Source: JAMCXS01 sp964459065
GTDB taxonomy: Bacteria; Acidobacteriota; Terriglobia; UBA7540
DNA: 20,397 nt
Direction of reading: 5' to 3'
Assembly: GCA_964459065.1 (NCBI GenBank)
Contig: CAYWMN010000043.1
Location: 1 to 20,397 of the forward strand
Made by a program: the position numbers and the translations under genes. Below are positions 6,264 through 13,196 of the stretch, one piece after another. The stretch's first letter is position 1. Each line of letters starts with the position of its first letter. Below the pieces are notes generated by a model that searched no databases, was not told the origin of the DNA, and saw only the letters and a program-made list of their open reading frames with translations.

Positions 6264-8210
6264 CTAGCCGGTTCGGAGCCAGGCGCGGCGGATGGCAATC
6301 TGCTGCCGGGTGGCGCCGGGCAAATCATCGATTGTGAACTGATCCGGGATCGGGGGGCCGAGCTTGACAAAGATGACCTGGCGGTGCAGGTGGCGCTCGA
6401 CCATGAAAGGAACTTGAGCGCCTACGGAATATATGCCCAGGCGCTGTCCAAGCTTTGCCGTCGCCAGCGATTGATCGTCGACCGAGATCAGAACGTCACC
6501 GCGGCTCAAACCTGCGCGGTCCGCCGGGCCGCCCGGCAGCACGTCAACTATTTTGATGCCGGTATCAACCGGCTGAATCAGCACGCCGAGGCTTGGCGGC
6601 TCGCCGGGTGAAATCCTGGTGTGCAACTCAAGGCCTGCTTTCGACAGAATCGCATTGTAGGGAAGCGGTTTTGTTCCTGCGATGTACTGCTTGAAGAACG
6701 GCGTGAAGTCGCTGCCGGAAACCTGGTTTACGGCTGCGAGAATATCGCTTTCCCGGTATCCTTGCCCGCGCAGGTAGTAGCTGGTTGCGGGACTTTCGTA
6801 AAATTTCCGGTACATAAGGCGCAGCACGTCGATGAGGGATTTTTTCCCATCCGTCCGGGAGCGGATGGAAAGGTCCAGAAGCATTCCCAGCAATGCGCCC
6901 TTGTTGTAATAGGAAATCGTGTCATTGGCAAAATTGGTTTCCTGCATTTGAGGCGAGCGGTCAAAAAACCAGGCGTGGAAGCTGGAGCTTTCCGCCGACA
7001 TCAGTTTTCGTCCTGGTTCGTAGTGCAGAACCTGGATTTCGGTTGCCATGCGCTTCAGGAAATCCTGCGGCGTCCACAGGCCCGCACGGAGCATGGTGAG
7101 GTAGGAGTAATAAGTGGTGATGCCTTCGACGAACCAGAGCGATTTGGTGTAGACCTCTTTCGTGTAGTTGAAAGGTCCCAGCCCGGCGGGGCGCAGGCGC
7201 TTGACGTTCCAAAGGTGGAAGAATTCGTGGGCGGCGATGGTGAGAGCTCGCGGCAGCGCTCCGCCGGCCAGGCTGCCTCGGACGATGATTTCGGTCGAAT
7301 TCAAATGCTCCATCCCATCGCCCATCTCGATGTCTGGGGCAAAGTGGAAGATGAAGGTGTAGTCGCGGAAGTCCGGAGCCGGCATCATCGCCATTTCCAC
7401 GCCCACGATCTTCTTGATTCCGTTGATTAATGGGGCGAGGTCGGCCTGTTGCCGGGCGTCGCTATGCACGGCCACGCGAAAGGTTTTGCCATCTTCCTGG
7501 AAGGTATTCACCGAGCAATCAGGAGAAATTTCCAGCGGAGTGTCTACCAGGATGTCGTAGTTCGGGACCTGGAAAGTATTTTGTGTGAGCGAGAGTGAAA
7601 AGCCGCTGATGATTTTCCATTCGGGCGGCGACTGAATGTGAAGGCTCAGCGGATTGGCCTTGTGCCCCACCACGTACATGAACACGGAGGCTCCGTTGAC
7701 GTTGGCGTGCGAAGTGTCAAACTGGGAAAAAGAGCCGCTGAGATCGTTCCCGAACACTTTGTAATGGATTTGAACACTGCCGCCGCAGTGTGCCGTGTCG
7801 ATGCGCCAGGTTTGTTTATCCGGCTGCGTCCAGGAAAGGATTTGCCCGTTCGCTCCCCGCGCCGTGAATTGCTGCACGTTCTTGGCAAAATCATAGATGG
7901 CGTACCGGCCCGGCGCCCATGCGGGCATGGCGAATTCGAGCGCCGATGTCTTGACCTGGCTTACGGAGATTTCGACCTGCATCAGGTGCGTGGTGGGTCG
8001 CTCCAGGCCAAGGCGGTAGGACAGGTCAAGCTGGGATTGCTGCTCGGCGTGGGGAACGGCCTGCGCGCGAGCTTGGGCGAAGGACGCGACGGAAATGATT
8101 TGCAGACAACATAGGACCGCCGCGCAAAAAACACCAAAGCGGAAAGCGTTCAGCCGGTGAGGATTCCGTGATCTCCGCCTTCGGGTGAAGGGCCAAAGAA
8201 TTTTTACCAT
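6264..8210 (-). CDS. M61-family (glycyl aminopeptidase-like) metallopeptidase with PDZ domain
   Basis: A 648-residue exported zinc peptidase. The N-terminus has an Arg-rich stretch, then a hydrophobic core (FGVFCAAVLCCLQIISVASF) ending near AQA, a likely signal peptide. A beta-rich domain with PAWAPGRYAIYDF follows; this is typical of M61. The catalytic motif HEFFHLWNVKRLRP is at about residues 328-341 (zinc ligands His328 and His332, general base Glu329), with the third ligand probably Glu362 in LWFVEGITTYY. A C-terminal PDZ domain (about 535-620) contains GGPADRAGLSRGD. All catalytic residues look intact. I chose the ATG at 8208-8210; a TTG at 8271-8273 would add 21 residues but would place a strong hairpin in the first codons. 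It lies 108 bases downstream of the DUF885 gene on the same strand, so co-transcription is plausible. Its substrate is unknown. Confidence 0.88.
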   Translation of the reverse strand: MVKILWPFTRRRRSRNPHRLNAFRFGVFCAAVLCCLQIISVASFAQARAQAVPHAEQQSQLDLSYRLGLERPTTHLMQVEISVSQVKTSALEFAMPAWAPGRYAIYDFAKNVQQFTARGANGQILSWTQPDKQTWRIDTAHCGGSVQIHYKVFGNDLSGSFSQFDTSHANVNGASVFMYVVGHKANPLSLHIQSPPEWKIISGFSLSLTQNTFQVPNYDILVDTPLEISPDCSVNTFQEDGKTFRVAVHSDARQQADLAPLINGIKKIVGVEMAMMPAPDFRDYTFIFHFAPDIEMGDGMEHLNSTEIIVRGSLAGGALPRALTIAAHEFFHLWNVKRLRPAGLGPFNYTKEVYTKSLWFVEGITTYYSYLTMLRAGLWTPQDFLKRMATEIQVLHYEPGRKLMSAESSSFHAWFFDRSPQMQETNFANDTISYYNKGALLGMLLDLSIRSRTDGKKSLIDVLRLMYRKFYESPATSYYLRGQGYRESDILAAVNQVSGSDFTPFFKQYIAGTKPLPYNAILSKAGLELHTRISPGEPPSLGVLIQPVDTGIKIVDVLPGGPADRAGLSRGDVLISVDDQSLATAKLGQRLGIYSVGAQVPFMVERHLHRQVIFVKLGPPIPDQFTIDDLPGATRQQIAIRRAWLRTG

Positions 8211-8245
8211 GGTCTGGTTTTTCCCATAGGGTTGAAGTTCCCGAA

Positions 8246-8270
8246 CCCGCGCCAAGATATTCGGCGCGGG
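8246..8270 (-). repeat. 8-bp perfect inverted repeat in the M61 gene leader
   Basis: CCCGCGCC (8246-8253) and GGCGCGGG (8263-8270) form an all-GC 8-bp stem with a nine-base loop, 36 bases upstream of the chosen ATG. No U tract follows on either strand. It may be an intercistronic processing or stability hairpin between the DUF885 and M61 genes, or a translational control element. Confidence 0.4.
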
Positions 8271-8318
8271 CAAATTGCGCCCGATCCTGACCTGCCATGA
8301 ACCCGGGGATGAACCGGG

Positions 8319-10154
8319 CTAGAGAACCGGGCTGTTGTCACCCATCATCTGTTCACGAATCATTTTGACCGGAGCAATGCCGAAACCGAGAAATTGGTCG
8401 TGGAATCCCCTCAGGGTGAATTTCCCCGCCAGCTTTTGTTTATAGTCTCCGCGCAGCTTCATGATTTCGAGCTTTCCGAGCGCGGCATCAAGGCAGCCTG
8501 GATTGTACGCTGCCCGCACCGCTTCATGCTGCGCGGTGGCCGGTTGCAGGTACGCTTCATTCTCGAAAAACATCGCCGCGTCATCCACGCTCATGCCTTG
8601 AGTGTGCATGCGGATCGCCACGATTAAGCGGCACAGTTGGACGATCGCGGCGTGGTATTGCGCCAGCAGCAGATCGGGATTGCCTTCGCCATAACCCTGT
8701 TCCAGCATCATCTCTTCGCAATAATTCGCCCAGCCGTCCCAATTGGAGCCGACCTTTTTTAAATAAGGTTCCAGCTTTCGGGCTCTGGTCGGAGCGTTTT
8801 CCAGGCGAAGCAACTGGACATAATGGCCGGGATAGACTTCACGAATTGAGAGGATCTGGACGGTGTAAGCGTTAAAACTCTGAAGGAGTTGCTTTGCCTG
8901 CGCTCCGCCCGATTCAAGATCGGGAAGGCTCAAGTAATAAAAGGATTGGATGGAACGGTGCTCGAGGGGGCCGGGCGCGTCCACGGCAGCCAGGGTCTGC
9001 GCCTGCATAAAAGCAGGCGTTTCCTTCACTTGCGGGATGGAGGCGGGTGGGATCGTTGTGATCTCATGCGTTTCGACAAACTGCCGCAGGTTGTTGACCA
9101 CCGACTGCGCATTGTTCAGGATCTGACTCGGCGTGAGCGCCTTCTGCGCCAGACCCTGAAGAACCTGAAACGGTGATTTTGTGGAGTCGATAATTTTCGC
9201 CGTTTGGGTCAACAGCGATTGGGTTCGGCGCAGCTCGCTTTGGCCGGTCCGGAGCAATTTCGCCGCCGGAACGTCCACCATGTCGTTGTACAGGAGTTTT
9301 TTGCGGAAGTTCTCCGCACCGATGGCAAATTGACCCTGGGATTGGGCGCTGAGCGTATTTTGCAGATAGTTGAGGAACTGCTGATAGGCCGCGATCAATC
9401 GCTGTTGGACGCTTGCAAACTGTGATTTAAGGGTACTGCTGGTTGCGGCGGCGACGGCCTGGGGAAGAGCGCTCTGGAGAAAAGTGATCGTTCCCTGAAC
9501 CTGCTGGATGGCAATTCCGGTGTAAACGGCGGGAGGATCAAAAAGGTTCGCACGGGCGCTCTGCAAGACCGCGGGAATGCGCTCAGCGCGGGAAATCAAT
9601 GACTTCAAGCGCTGGTCGAGAGGGGCGAAATCGCGCTCGACTAGGACAAGCAGCGACTCGCTGGCAATGTTGTTGTAGAAATTCGGATCTTTCGCCCAGG
9701 TGTGAATCGTCGCCAGGTCCAGCAGGTGTCCCTGAATCAGGTTCCCCAGCAATTGAGCGTCAAATTGATTTTGGGGCAGGAGGTTGCCGGCGGGTATTTT
9801 GCCCAGCTCGGTGAGGGCTCTGCGGTTGCGGGCAATTTCGGCCTGAATATCCGTGTTGGAATAGGCGGGTAATTCGGCATCGTACTTGTGCATGCCCGCG
9901 CGAGCCGCTTGCACGGGATTGAACTGGAAGAAGCCGTCGAAATACCGCTTGGCAAAAGCCTGGAAAGATTTGTCGGCCGGCGACGGAGCGATGGGCTGGT
10001 TCTGCGCGTTGCCGCCCGCGGCCGTATCCGGGGTCCCCGTCGCTGTCTTGCCGGAGCCCGAGACGGTTTGCAAGGCGGCTCGGGCCGTGACGCCACCCGC
10101 TGCCAGCGCCGAAGCCAGCGTCAAAAGCGATTCCCGGCGCGTGATCTTTTTCAT
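8319..10154 (-). CDS. DUF885-family protein with Tat signal; peptidase-like, altered metal motif
   Basis: A 611-residue protein of the DUF885 family (alpha-helical, gluzincin-like). The N-terminus KKITRRESLLTLASALAAGG has twin arginines (6-7), a hydrophobic stretch and an ARA cleavage site, so Tat export is likely. A Gly/Ser/Pro-rich linker (30-60) precedes the family domain. C-terminal landmarks are YPGHYVQL (441-448), DGWANYCEEMMLEQGYG (473-489), and the FHDQFLGFG block near the end. In family members the first block usually reads HExxPGHH. Here it is REVYPGHY, so the first His is Arg438 and the last is Tyr445, and zinc binding may be lost. The ATG at 10152-10154 has AAGGAG about 11 bases upstream. 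It is the first gene before the M61 peptidase. Function is uncertain: an active peptidase, or an inactive binding homologue. Confidence 0.8.
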   Translation of the reverse strand: MKKITRRESLLTLASALAAGGVTARAALQTVSGSGKTATGTPDTAAGGNAQNQPIAPSPADKSFQAFAKRYFDGFFQFNPVQAARAGMHKYDAELPAYSNTDIQAEIARNRRALTELGKIPAGNLLPQNQFDAQLLGNLIQGHLLDLATIHTWAKDPNFYNNIASESLLVLVERDFAPLDQRLKSLISRAERIPAVLQSARANLFDPPAVYTGIAIQQVQGTITFLQSALPQAVAAATSSTLKSQFASVQQRLIAAYQQFLNYLQNTLSAQSQGQFAIGAENFRKKLLYNDMVDVPAAKLLRTGQSELRRTQSLLTQTAKIIDSTKSPFQVLQGLAQKALTPSQILNNAQSVVNNLRQFVETHEITTIPPASIPQVKETPAFMQAQTLAAVDAPGPLEHRSIQSFYYLSLPDLESGGAQAKQLLQSFNAYTVQILSIREVYPGHYVQLLRLENAPTRARKLEPYLKKVGSNWDGWANYCEEMMLEQGYGEGNPDLLLAQYHAAIVQLCRLIVAIRMHTQGMSVDDAAMFFENEAYLQPATAQHEAVRAAYNPGCLDAALGKLEIMKLRGDYKQKLAGKFTLRGFHDQFLGFGIAPVKMIREQMMGDNSPVL

Positions 10155-10424
10155 GCGATTTGTTGCTCCTTGATGGCGCAGCCGGCCAGCCGCCGGGGCT
10201 TTCCTGGAGCCTGCAAAAGATAGGATAAAGCTGGCGTCATTCGATGGAAATCTCCAGGAACTTGCGAGGCGAACCGCGCTGGTAGTGTAAACCGAGGATA
10301 GTATAGAAGATTACCTTGCAGTGCAACAATCCTCCGGTTCAATTCCGGCCCGGGGAGTCGCTTCCAGCTGGAGTTTGTGAGTTCGTTTCTCCGGGAGACG
10401 AAAAGGGTTAAAATCAAGATTCCG
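10155..10424. other. Divergent intergenic region between the DUF885 and cysteine desulfurase genes
   Basis: No gene is supported in these 270 bases. The DUF885 ribosome binding site is at 10166-10171. The rest must hold both promoters, but I see only weak matches (for example TTGCGA at 10262 with TGTAAA 18 bases on). The segment 10292-10348 is highly structured and listed separately. A 10-base perfect palindrome TCCAGCTGGA lies at 10363-10372, and a hairpin at 10384-10400 (CGTTTCTC/GGGAGACG) precedes the desulfurase start. Confidence 0.5.
10292..10348 (+). other. Structured, tRNA-T-arm-like leader element
   Basis: CCGG-TTCAATT-CCGG (10334-10348) has the shape and loop sequence of a tRNA T arm. 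Upstream, TTGC-AGT-GCAA (10316-10326) forms a small hairpin enclosed by a pairing of GAGGA (10294-10298) with TCCTC (10330-10334), extended by CC/GG with one bulged C. The outer stem and the T-arm-like stem compete for bases 10334-10337. I could not build a full cloverleaf: no acceptor stem matches, and the anticodon stem fails. It could be a degraded tRNA (the anticodon position would read GCA, Cys) or a leader element for the cysteine desulfurase gene. Confidence 0.25.
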
Positions 10425-11609
10425 ATGAAACTGCCTGTTTACATGGACCATCACGCCACCACGCCCCTTGATCCGCGGGTGTTGGAGGCGATGCTGCCTT
10501 ATCTGAGGGAGAAATTCGGCAACCCGGCCAGTTGCACCCACAGCTACGGCTGGGATGCGGAAGCTGCTGTGGCCAAGGCCCGCAAGCAGATTGCTCAGCT
10601 TCTCAACGCACGGCCGGAAGAAATCATTTTTACCTCCGGAGCCACGGAAGCTGACAATCTGGCGATCAAGGGCGCCGCGCGAGCAAATCGCGGACGGGGC
10701 GATCACATCGTGACCCTGGCCATTGAGCACCATGCGGTGCTCGATTCATGCCGGCGGCTCGAAGGCGAAGGGTTCAAAGTAACCTGCCTGCCCGTTGATC
10801 AAGACGGCCTGCTGAGCCTGGATCGCTTTGAACAGGCGTTGACGGATCAGACGATTCTTGCCAGCGTGATGGCCGCGAACAATGAAATCGGCACCCTTGA
10901 ACCCGTTTGGGAGATCGGGAAAATGTGCCGCGAGCGCGGGATTTTGTTTCACACCGATGCCGTCCAGGCGATCGGCAAGGTCGAATTGGACGTGGAGGCC
11001 ATGAATATTGATCTGCTTTCGGTTTCCGGGCACAAGATTTACGGTCCCAAAGGCGTGGGTGCCCTTTACGTCCGGCAGAATGACCCGCGCCTGAAGCTGG
11101 CTCCGCTGCTCGATGGCGGCGGGCACGAACGCGGATTCCGTTCCGGCACCCTCAACGTTCCGGGAATTGTGGGGCTGGGCCGCGCCTGTGAAATCTGCCG
11201 GCAGGAACTGGCAGCTGAAGCCGGCCGCCTGCGGACTCTGCGCGACCACTTGAAAAACGGGATTTTGAACGGGCTTGACGGTGTTGCAATCAACGGGTCG
11301 ATGGAACGTCGCCTGCCGAACAATCTGAATCTCAGCTTCGTGGGCGTTGACGCCGAGTCGTTCCTGATGGCCTTGAAGGACGTTGCCTTGTCTTCGGGCT
11401 CGGCCTGCAACTCAAGCGGCGAATCGCCCTCTTACGTGCTTCAGGCTCTCGGATTGCCCGACGACGTCGCGGCCGGCTCCATCCGTTTTGGCCTGGGGAG
11501 ATTCAATACGGAAGAAGAAGTTGACTTTACCGTCGGGCGGGTTATTGAAACCGTGAAGAGTCTCCGCGAATTTTCCTCTTTACCGGCCACCACCGGAAAT
11601 CAAGCCTGA
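10425..11609 (+). CDS. Cysteine desulfurase (NifS/IscS family)
   Basis: A 394-residue pyridoxal-phosphate enzyme that takes sulfur from cysteine and releases alanine, supplying iron-sulfur cluster assembly and tRNA thiolation. Seen: MDHHATTPLDPRV (7-19), SGATEADNLAIKG (71-83), the His-containing EHHAVLDSC (101-109), HTDAVQAIGK (176-185), PLP lysine Lys204 in SGHKIYGPKG, and catalytic Cys328 in SSGSACNS on the long mobile loop of class I enzymes. The ATG at 10425 gives the classic MKLPVYMDHHATTP opening; the frame extends to a GTG at 10377, but that adds unrelated residues. The ribosome binding site is weak (AAAAGGG, 17 bases upstream). No iscU, iscA, iscR or tRNA-thiolation gene is adjacent, so the exact role (general IscS or a dedicated NifS-like enzyme) is open. 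Confidence 0.92.
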   Translation: MKLPVYMDHHATTPLDPRVLEAMLPYLREKFGNPASCTHSYGWDAEAAVAKARKQIAQLLNARPEEIIFTSGATEADNLAIKGAARANRGRGDHIVTLAIEHHAVLDSCRRLEGEGFKVTCLPVDQDGLLSLDRFEQALTDQTILASVMAANNEIGTLEPVWEIGKMCRERGILFHTDAVQAIGKVELDVEAMNIDLLSVSGHKIYGPKGVGALYVRQNDPRLKLAPLLDGGGHERGFRSGTLNVPGIVGLGRACEICRQELAAEAGRLRTLRDHLKNGILNGLDGVAINGSMERRLPNNLNLSFVGVDAESFLMALKDVALSSGSACNSSGESPSYVLQALGLPDDVAAGSIRFGLGRFNTEEEVDFTVGRVIETVKSLREFSSLPATTGNQA

Positions 11610-11938
11610 CTCAGGCCATCCCGGCCCCGCAGAATAATGAGAACAATTTAACCTCCCGGGAATAAAAGTTCCTGCCCAGAACGATTTCGGGCTGCCTCGT
11701 AAACCGACGCGCGGGAACAGTTCGCCTTCAGCAACTTATCGACTGACAACCTGATCAATCACTCGCCTCCGCCTGGACGGGAACAAGCCTAGAGTCTCGC
11801 GGCCGAATGGTCGATGAAATACAAAGTGGTTTCCAGATAGGAAGGTTTGAGCCCGGAGGACTTGTCCTTGCGTTTGCTCGCGCCCTCGGCCTTAACCCAA
11901 GGGTAAGAACTTCCTCCGCCTCGAGGTGATCACTTCAA
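11610..11938. other. Intergenic region before the pilin operon
   Basis: These 329 bases hold no supported gene and no clear terminator for the desulfurase. Points of note are a GG-N10-GC pattern at 11858-11871 that overlaps a short palindrome, and a GTGATCAC palindrome at 11926-11933 that overlaps the ribosome binding site of the first pilin gene. The promoter of the pilin operon must lie here. Confidence 0.5.
11858..11871 (+). promoter_or_regulatory. Weak sigma54-like -24/-12 candidate upstream of the pilin operon
   Basis: GG at 11858-11859 and GC at 11870-11871 are ten bases apart, with TTGC at the -12 position, as in sigma54 promoters. The -24 side (AGGACT) matches TGGCAC poorly. The same bases form AGGAC-TT-GTCCT, which could instead be a small operator. 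Sigma54 control is common for type IV pilin genes; otherwise the evidence is thin. Confidence 0.2.
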
Positions 11939-12568
11939 ATGCGCCGGTTGACTGCCGCCAAAGATTTCGGGTTTTCAATGATCGAGATGCTGGTGGTGAT
12001 CACGGTCTTAGGGGTGATCACGGCCATGGCCATCCCGCAGGCTTACCAGGCTGTGAAGGCTTATCGTCTTCATGCCGACGCCTCGGCTCTGGCCACCCAG
12101 TTGAACATCGCCCGCATGAGGGCCGCCTCCCAGTTTGAGCCCTACCGGATGGTCATTAATATCTCGTCCGGAACCTACTGGCGGGAACAGCTTTGCGGGA
12201 CCACGTCTTCCACCGCTGACGCGGCCTGCACCTCGCCCTACAAGCCGCGTTCGACGCCGGTGATTGAAGGCGGAACGCAATACATCAGGCAGGGCGATGC
12301 TTATTCAAGTTGCCGTCCCGCCTCCGTGACCGGCTCGTATCCGGGCGCGATCTCGGCGGATCCCAATCCCTGTCCTGACCCGCTCGACATTTATTTCAAC
12401 ACGCGAGGCGCCCCAGTCGATAGCAGCGGCAACCCGCTCGGAAGCGGCGGCGTGGTGGTTTACCTCCGTAATCAGGAGGGCATGGTTGACGCCGTGACCG
12501 TTGCGATGGGCGGAGCCGTTACCACCTGGAACTGGGATGTCGTCTCCAGCGCCTGGAGCCGAAGATGA
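11939..12568 (+). CDS. GspH/FimT-family minor pseudopilin
   Basis: A 209-residue type II secretion/type IV pilus pseudopilin. The 11-residue leader ends in DFG; prepilin peptidase would cut before FSMIEMLVVI, giving Phe+1 and the essential Glu+5, followed by a hydrophobic helix (VVITVLGVITAMAIP). A soluble domain follows with QLNIARMRA, the usual FimT/GspH helix, and six cysteines that may form disulfides in the periplasm. The ATG at 11939 has AGGTGA nine bases upstream. It is the first of four genes with the order H/FimT, I/PilV, J/PilW, K/PilX, which builds the tip that primes pilus or pseudopilus assembly. T4P versus T2SS cannot be decided from this gene alone. Confidence 0.87.
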   Translation: MRRLTAAKDFGFSMIEMLVVITVLGVITAMAIPQAYQAVKAYRLHADASALATQLNIARMRAASQFEPYRMVINISSGTYWREQLCGTTSSTADAACTSPYKPRSTPVIEGGTQYIRQGDAYSSCRPASVTGSYPGAISADPNPCPDPLDIYFNTRGAPVDSSGNPLGSGGVVVYLRNQEGMVDAVTVAMGGAVTTWNWDVVSSAWSRR

Positions 12569-13185
12569 CGGAAATGCCGAAGCGTGTGCCACCGGCATCC
12601 CTGCGGGTCCGAGCCCCGGACGAAGGTGTGTCGCTGATTGAAACTTTAATCGCAGTCCTGGTTGCGGTCATCGGCGTGTTCAGCGTGGGAGGCTTGATTT
12701 TTCAGGGAACCGTCACCAATAAGAACCAGGGAACGGAGGTCACCCGGGCCACGATTTACGCTCAGGACAAAATGGAAAAGCTCTTGTCGCTTGATTTTGC
12801 CGCTTGCGCGCAGATGGCCTCGCAGCCGGCCGCATGCAACACGACGAATATTGGCGCGACGGGCTGGACCCAGGGCCTGCTTGCGGGCGGCGCCACCGGG
12901 CCGTTGCAGGCGACTTGCCCTGCTTCAGGCGCGTCCGTTGGGTACATCGATTTTCTCGACAGCAACGGTATTCAACTGCCGGGTGCCACGGCGGCCACCG
13001 GTTGTTCTGCGATCACGGCATCGAACATTGCTTATGTCCGGATGTGGCAAATCACCGACCTGGCTGCGACTGGCGGCCCGGTCCTGAAGCAGATTTCGGT
13101 GGCGGTTTATTCGCGGTCCGCGATGAATACGGGAGCGGGCAAGCCCATTGTGATTTTGGCCAGTCTGCTGTCGAATCCGAATTAA
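12565..13185 (+). CDS. PilV/GspI-like minor pilin
   Basis: A 206-residue prepilin-like protein. After a 21-residue basic leader ending in DEG comes VSLIETLIAVLVAVIGVFSV, with Glu+5 and a single hydrophobic helix, the class III signal of type IV pilins. The following soluble domain starts with a helix (TRATIYAQDKMEKLLSLDF) resembling PilV/GspI proteins and has several cysteines. The ATG overlaps the stop codon of the upstream gene by four bases (ATGA), so translation is probably coupled. Expected to join the neighbouring minor pilins in the tip complex; the closest family name is inferred from position and N-terminal features. Confidence 0.83.
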   Translation: MTEMPKRVPPASLRVRAPDEGVSLIETLIAVLVAVIGVFSVGGLIFQGTVTNKNQGTEVTRATIYAQDKMEKLLSLDFAACAQMASQPAACNTTNIGATGWTQGLLAGGATGPLQATCPASGASVGYIDFLDSNGIQLPGATAATGCSAITASNIAYVRMWQITDLAATGGPVLKQISVAVYSRSAMNTGAGKPIVILASLLSNPN

Positions 13186-13191
13186 AGGGAG
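13186..13191 (+). promoter_or_regulatory. Ribosome binding site fixing the PilW-like start
   Basis: AGGGAG ends five bases before ATG at 13197. It shows that the long in-frame extension back to 12804, which overlaps the previous gene, is not translated. Confidence 0.7.
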
Positions 13192-13196
13192 CTGTC

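Noticed and set aside
8211..8273. TTG start adding 21 residues to the M61 peptidase
   Set aside because: It would put an 8-bp GC hairpin in the first codons and move the signal peptide inward. The ATG at 8210 fits a normal signal peptide, though this is not proven.
10262..10370. An intact tRNA gene
   Set aside because: Only the T arm is convincing. No acceptor stem pairs and the anticodon stem has three mismatches, so it is reported only as a tRNA-like element.
10377..10424. GTG start adding 16 residues to the cysteine desulfurase
   Set aside because: Family members begin at MKLPxYxDxxATTP, which matches the ATG at 10425; the GGAG before the GTG is only three bases away.
12804..13196. N-terminal extension of the PilW-like frame
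   Set aside because: It overlaps the upstream pilin gene, and the ribosome binding site and prepilin leader place the start at 13197.
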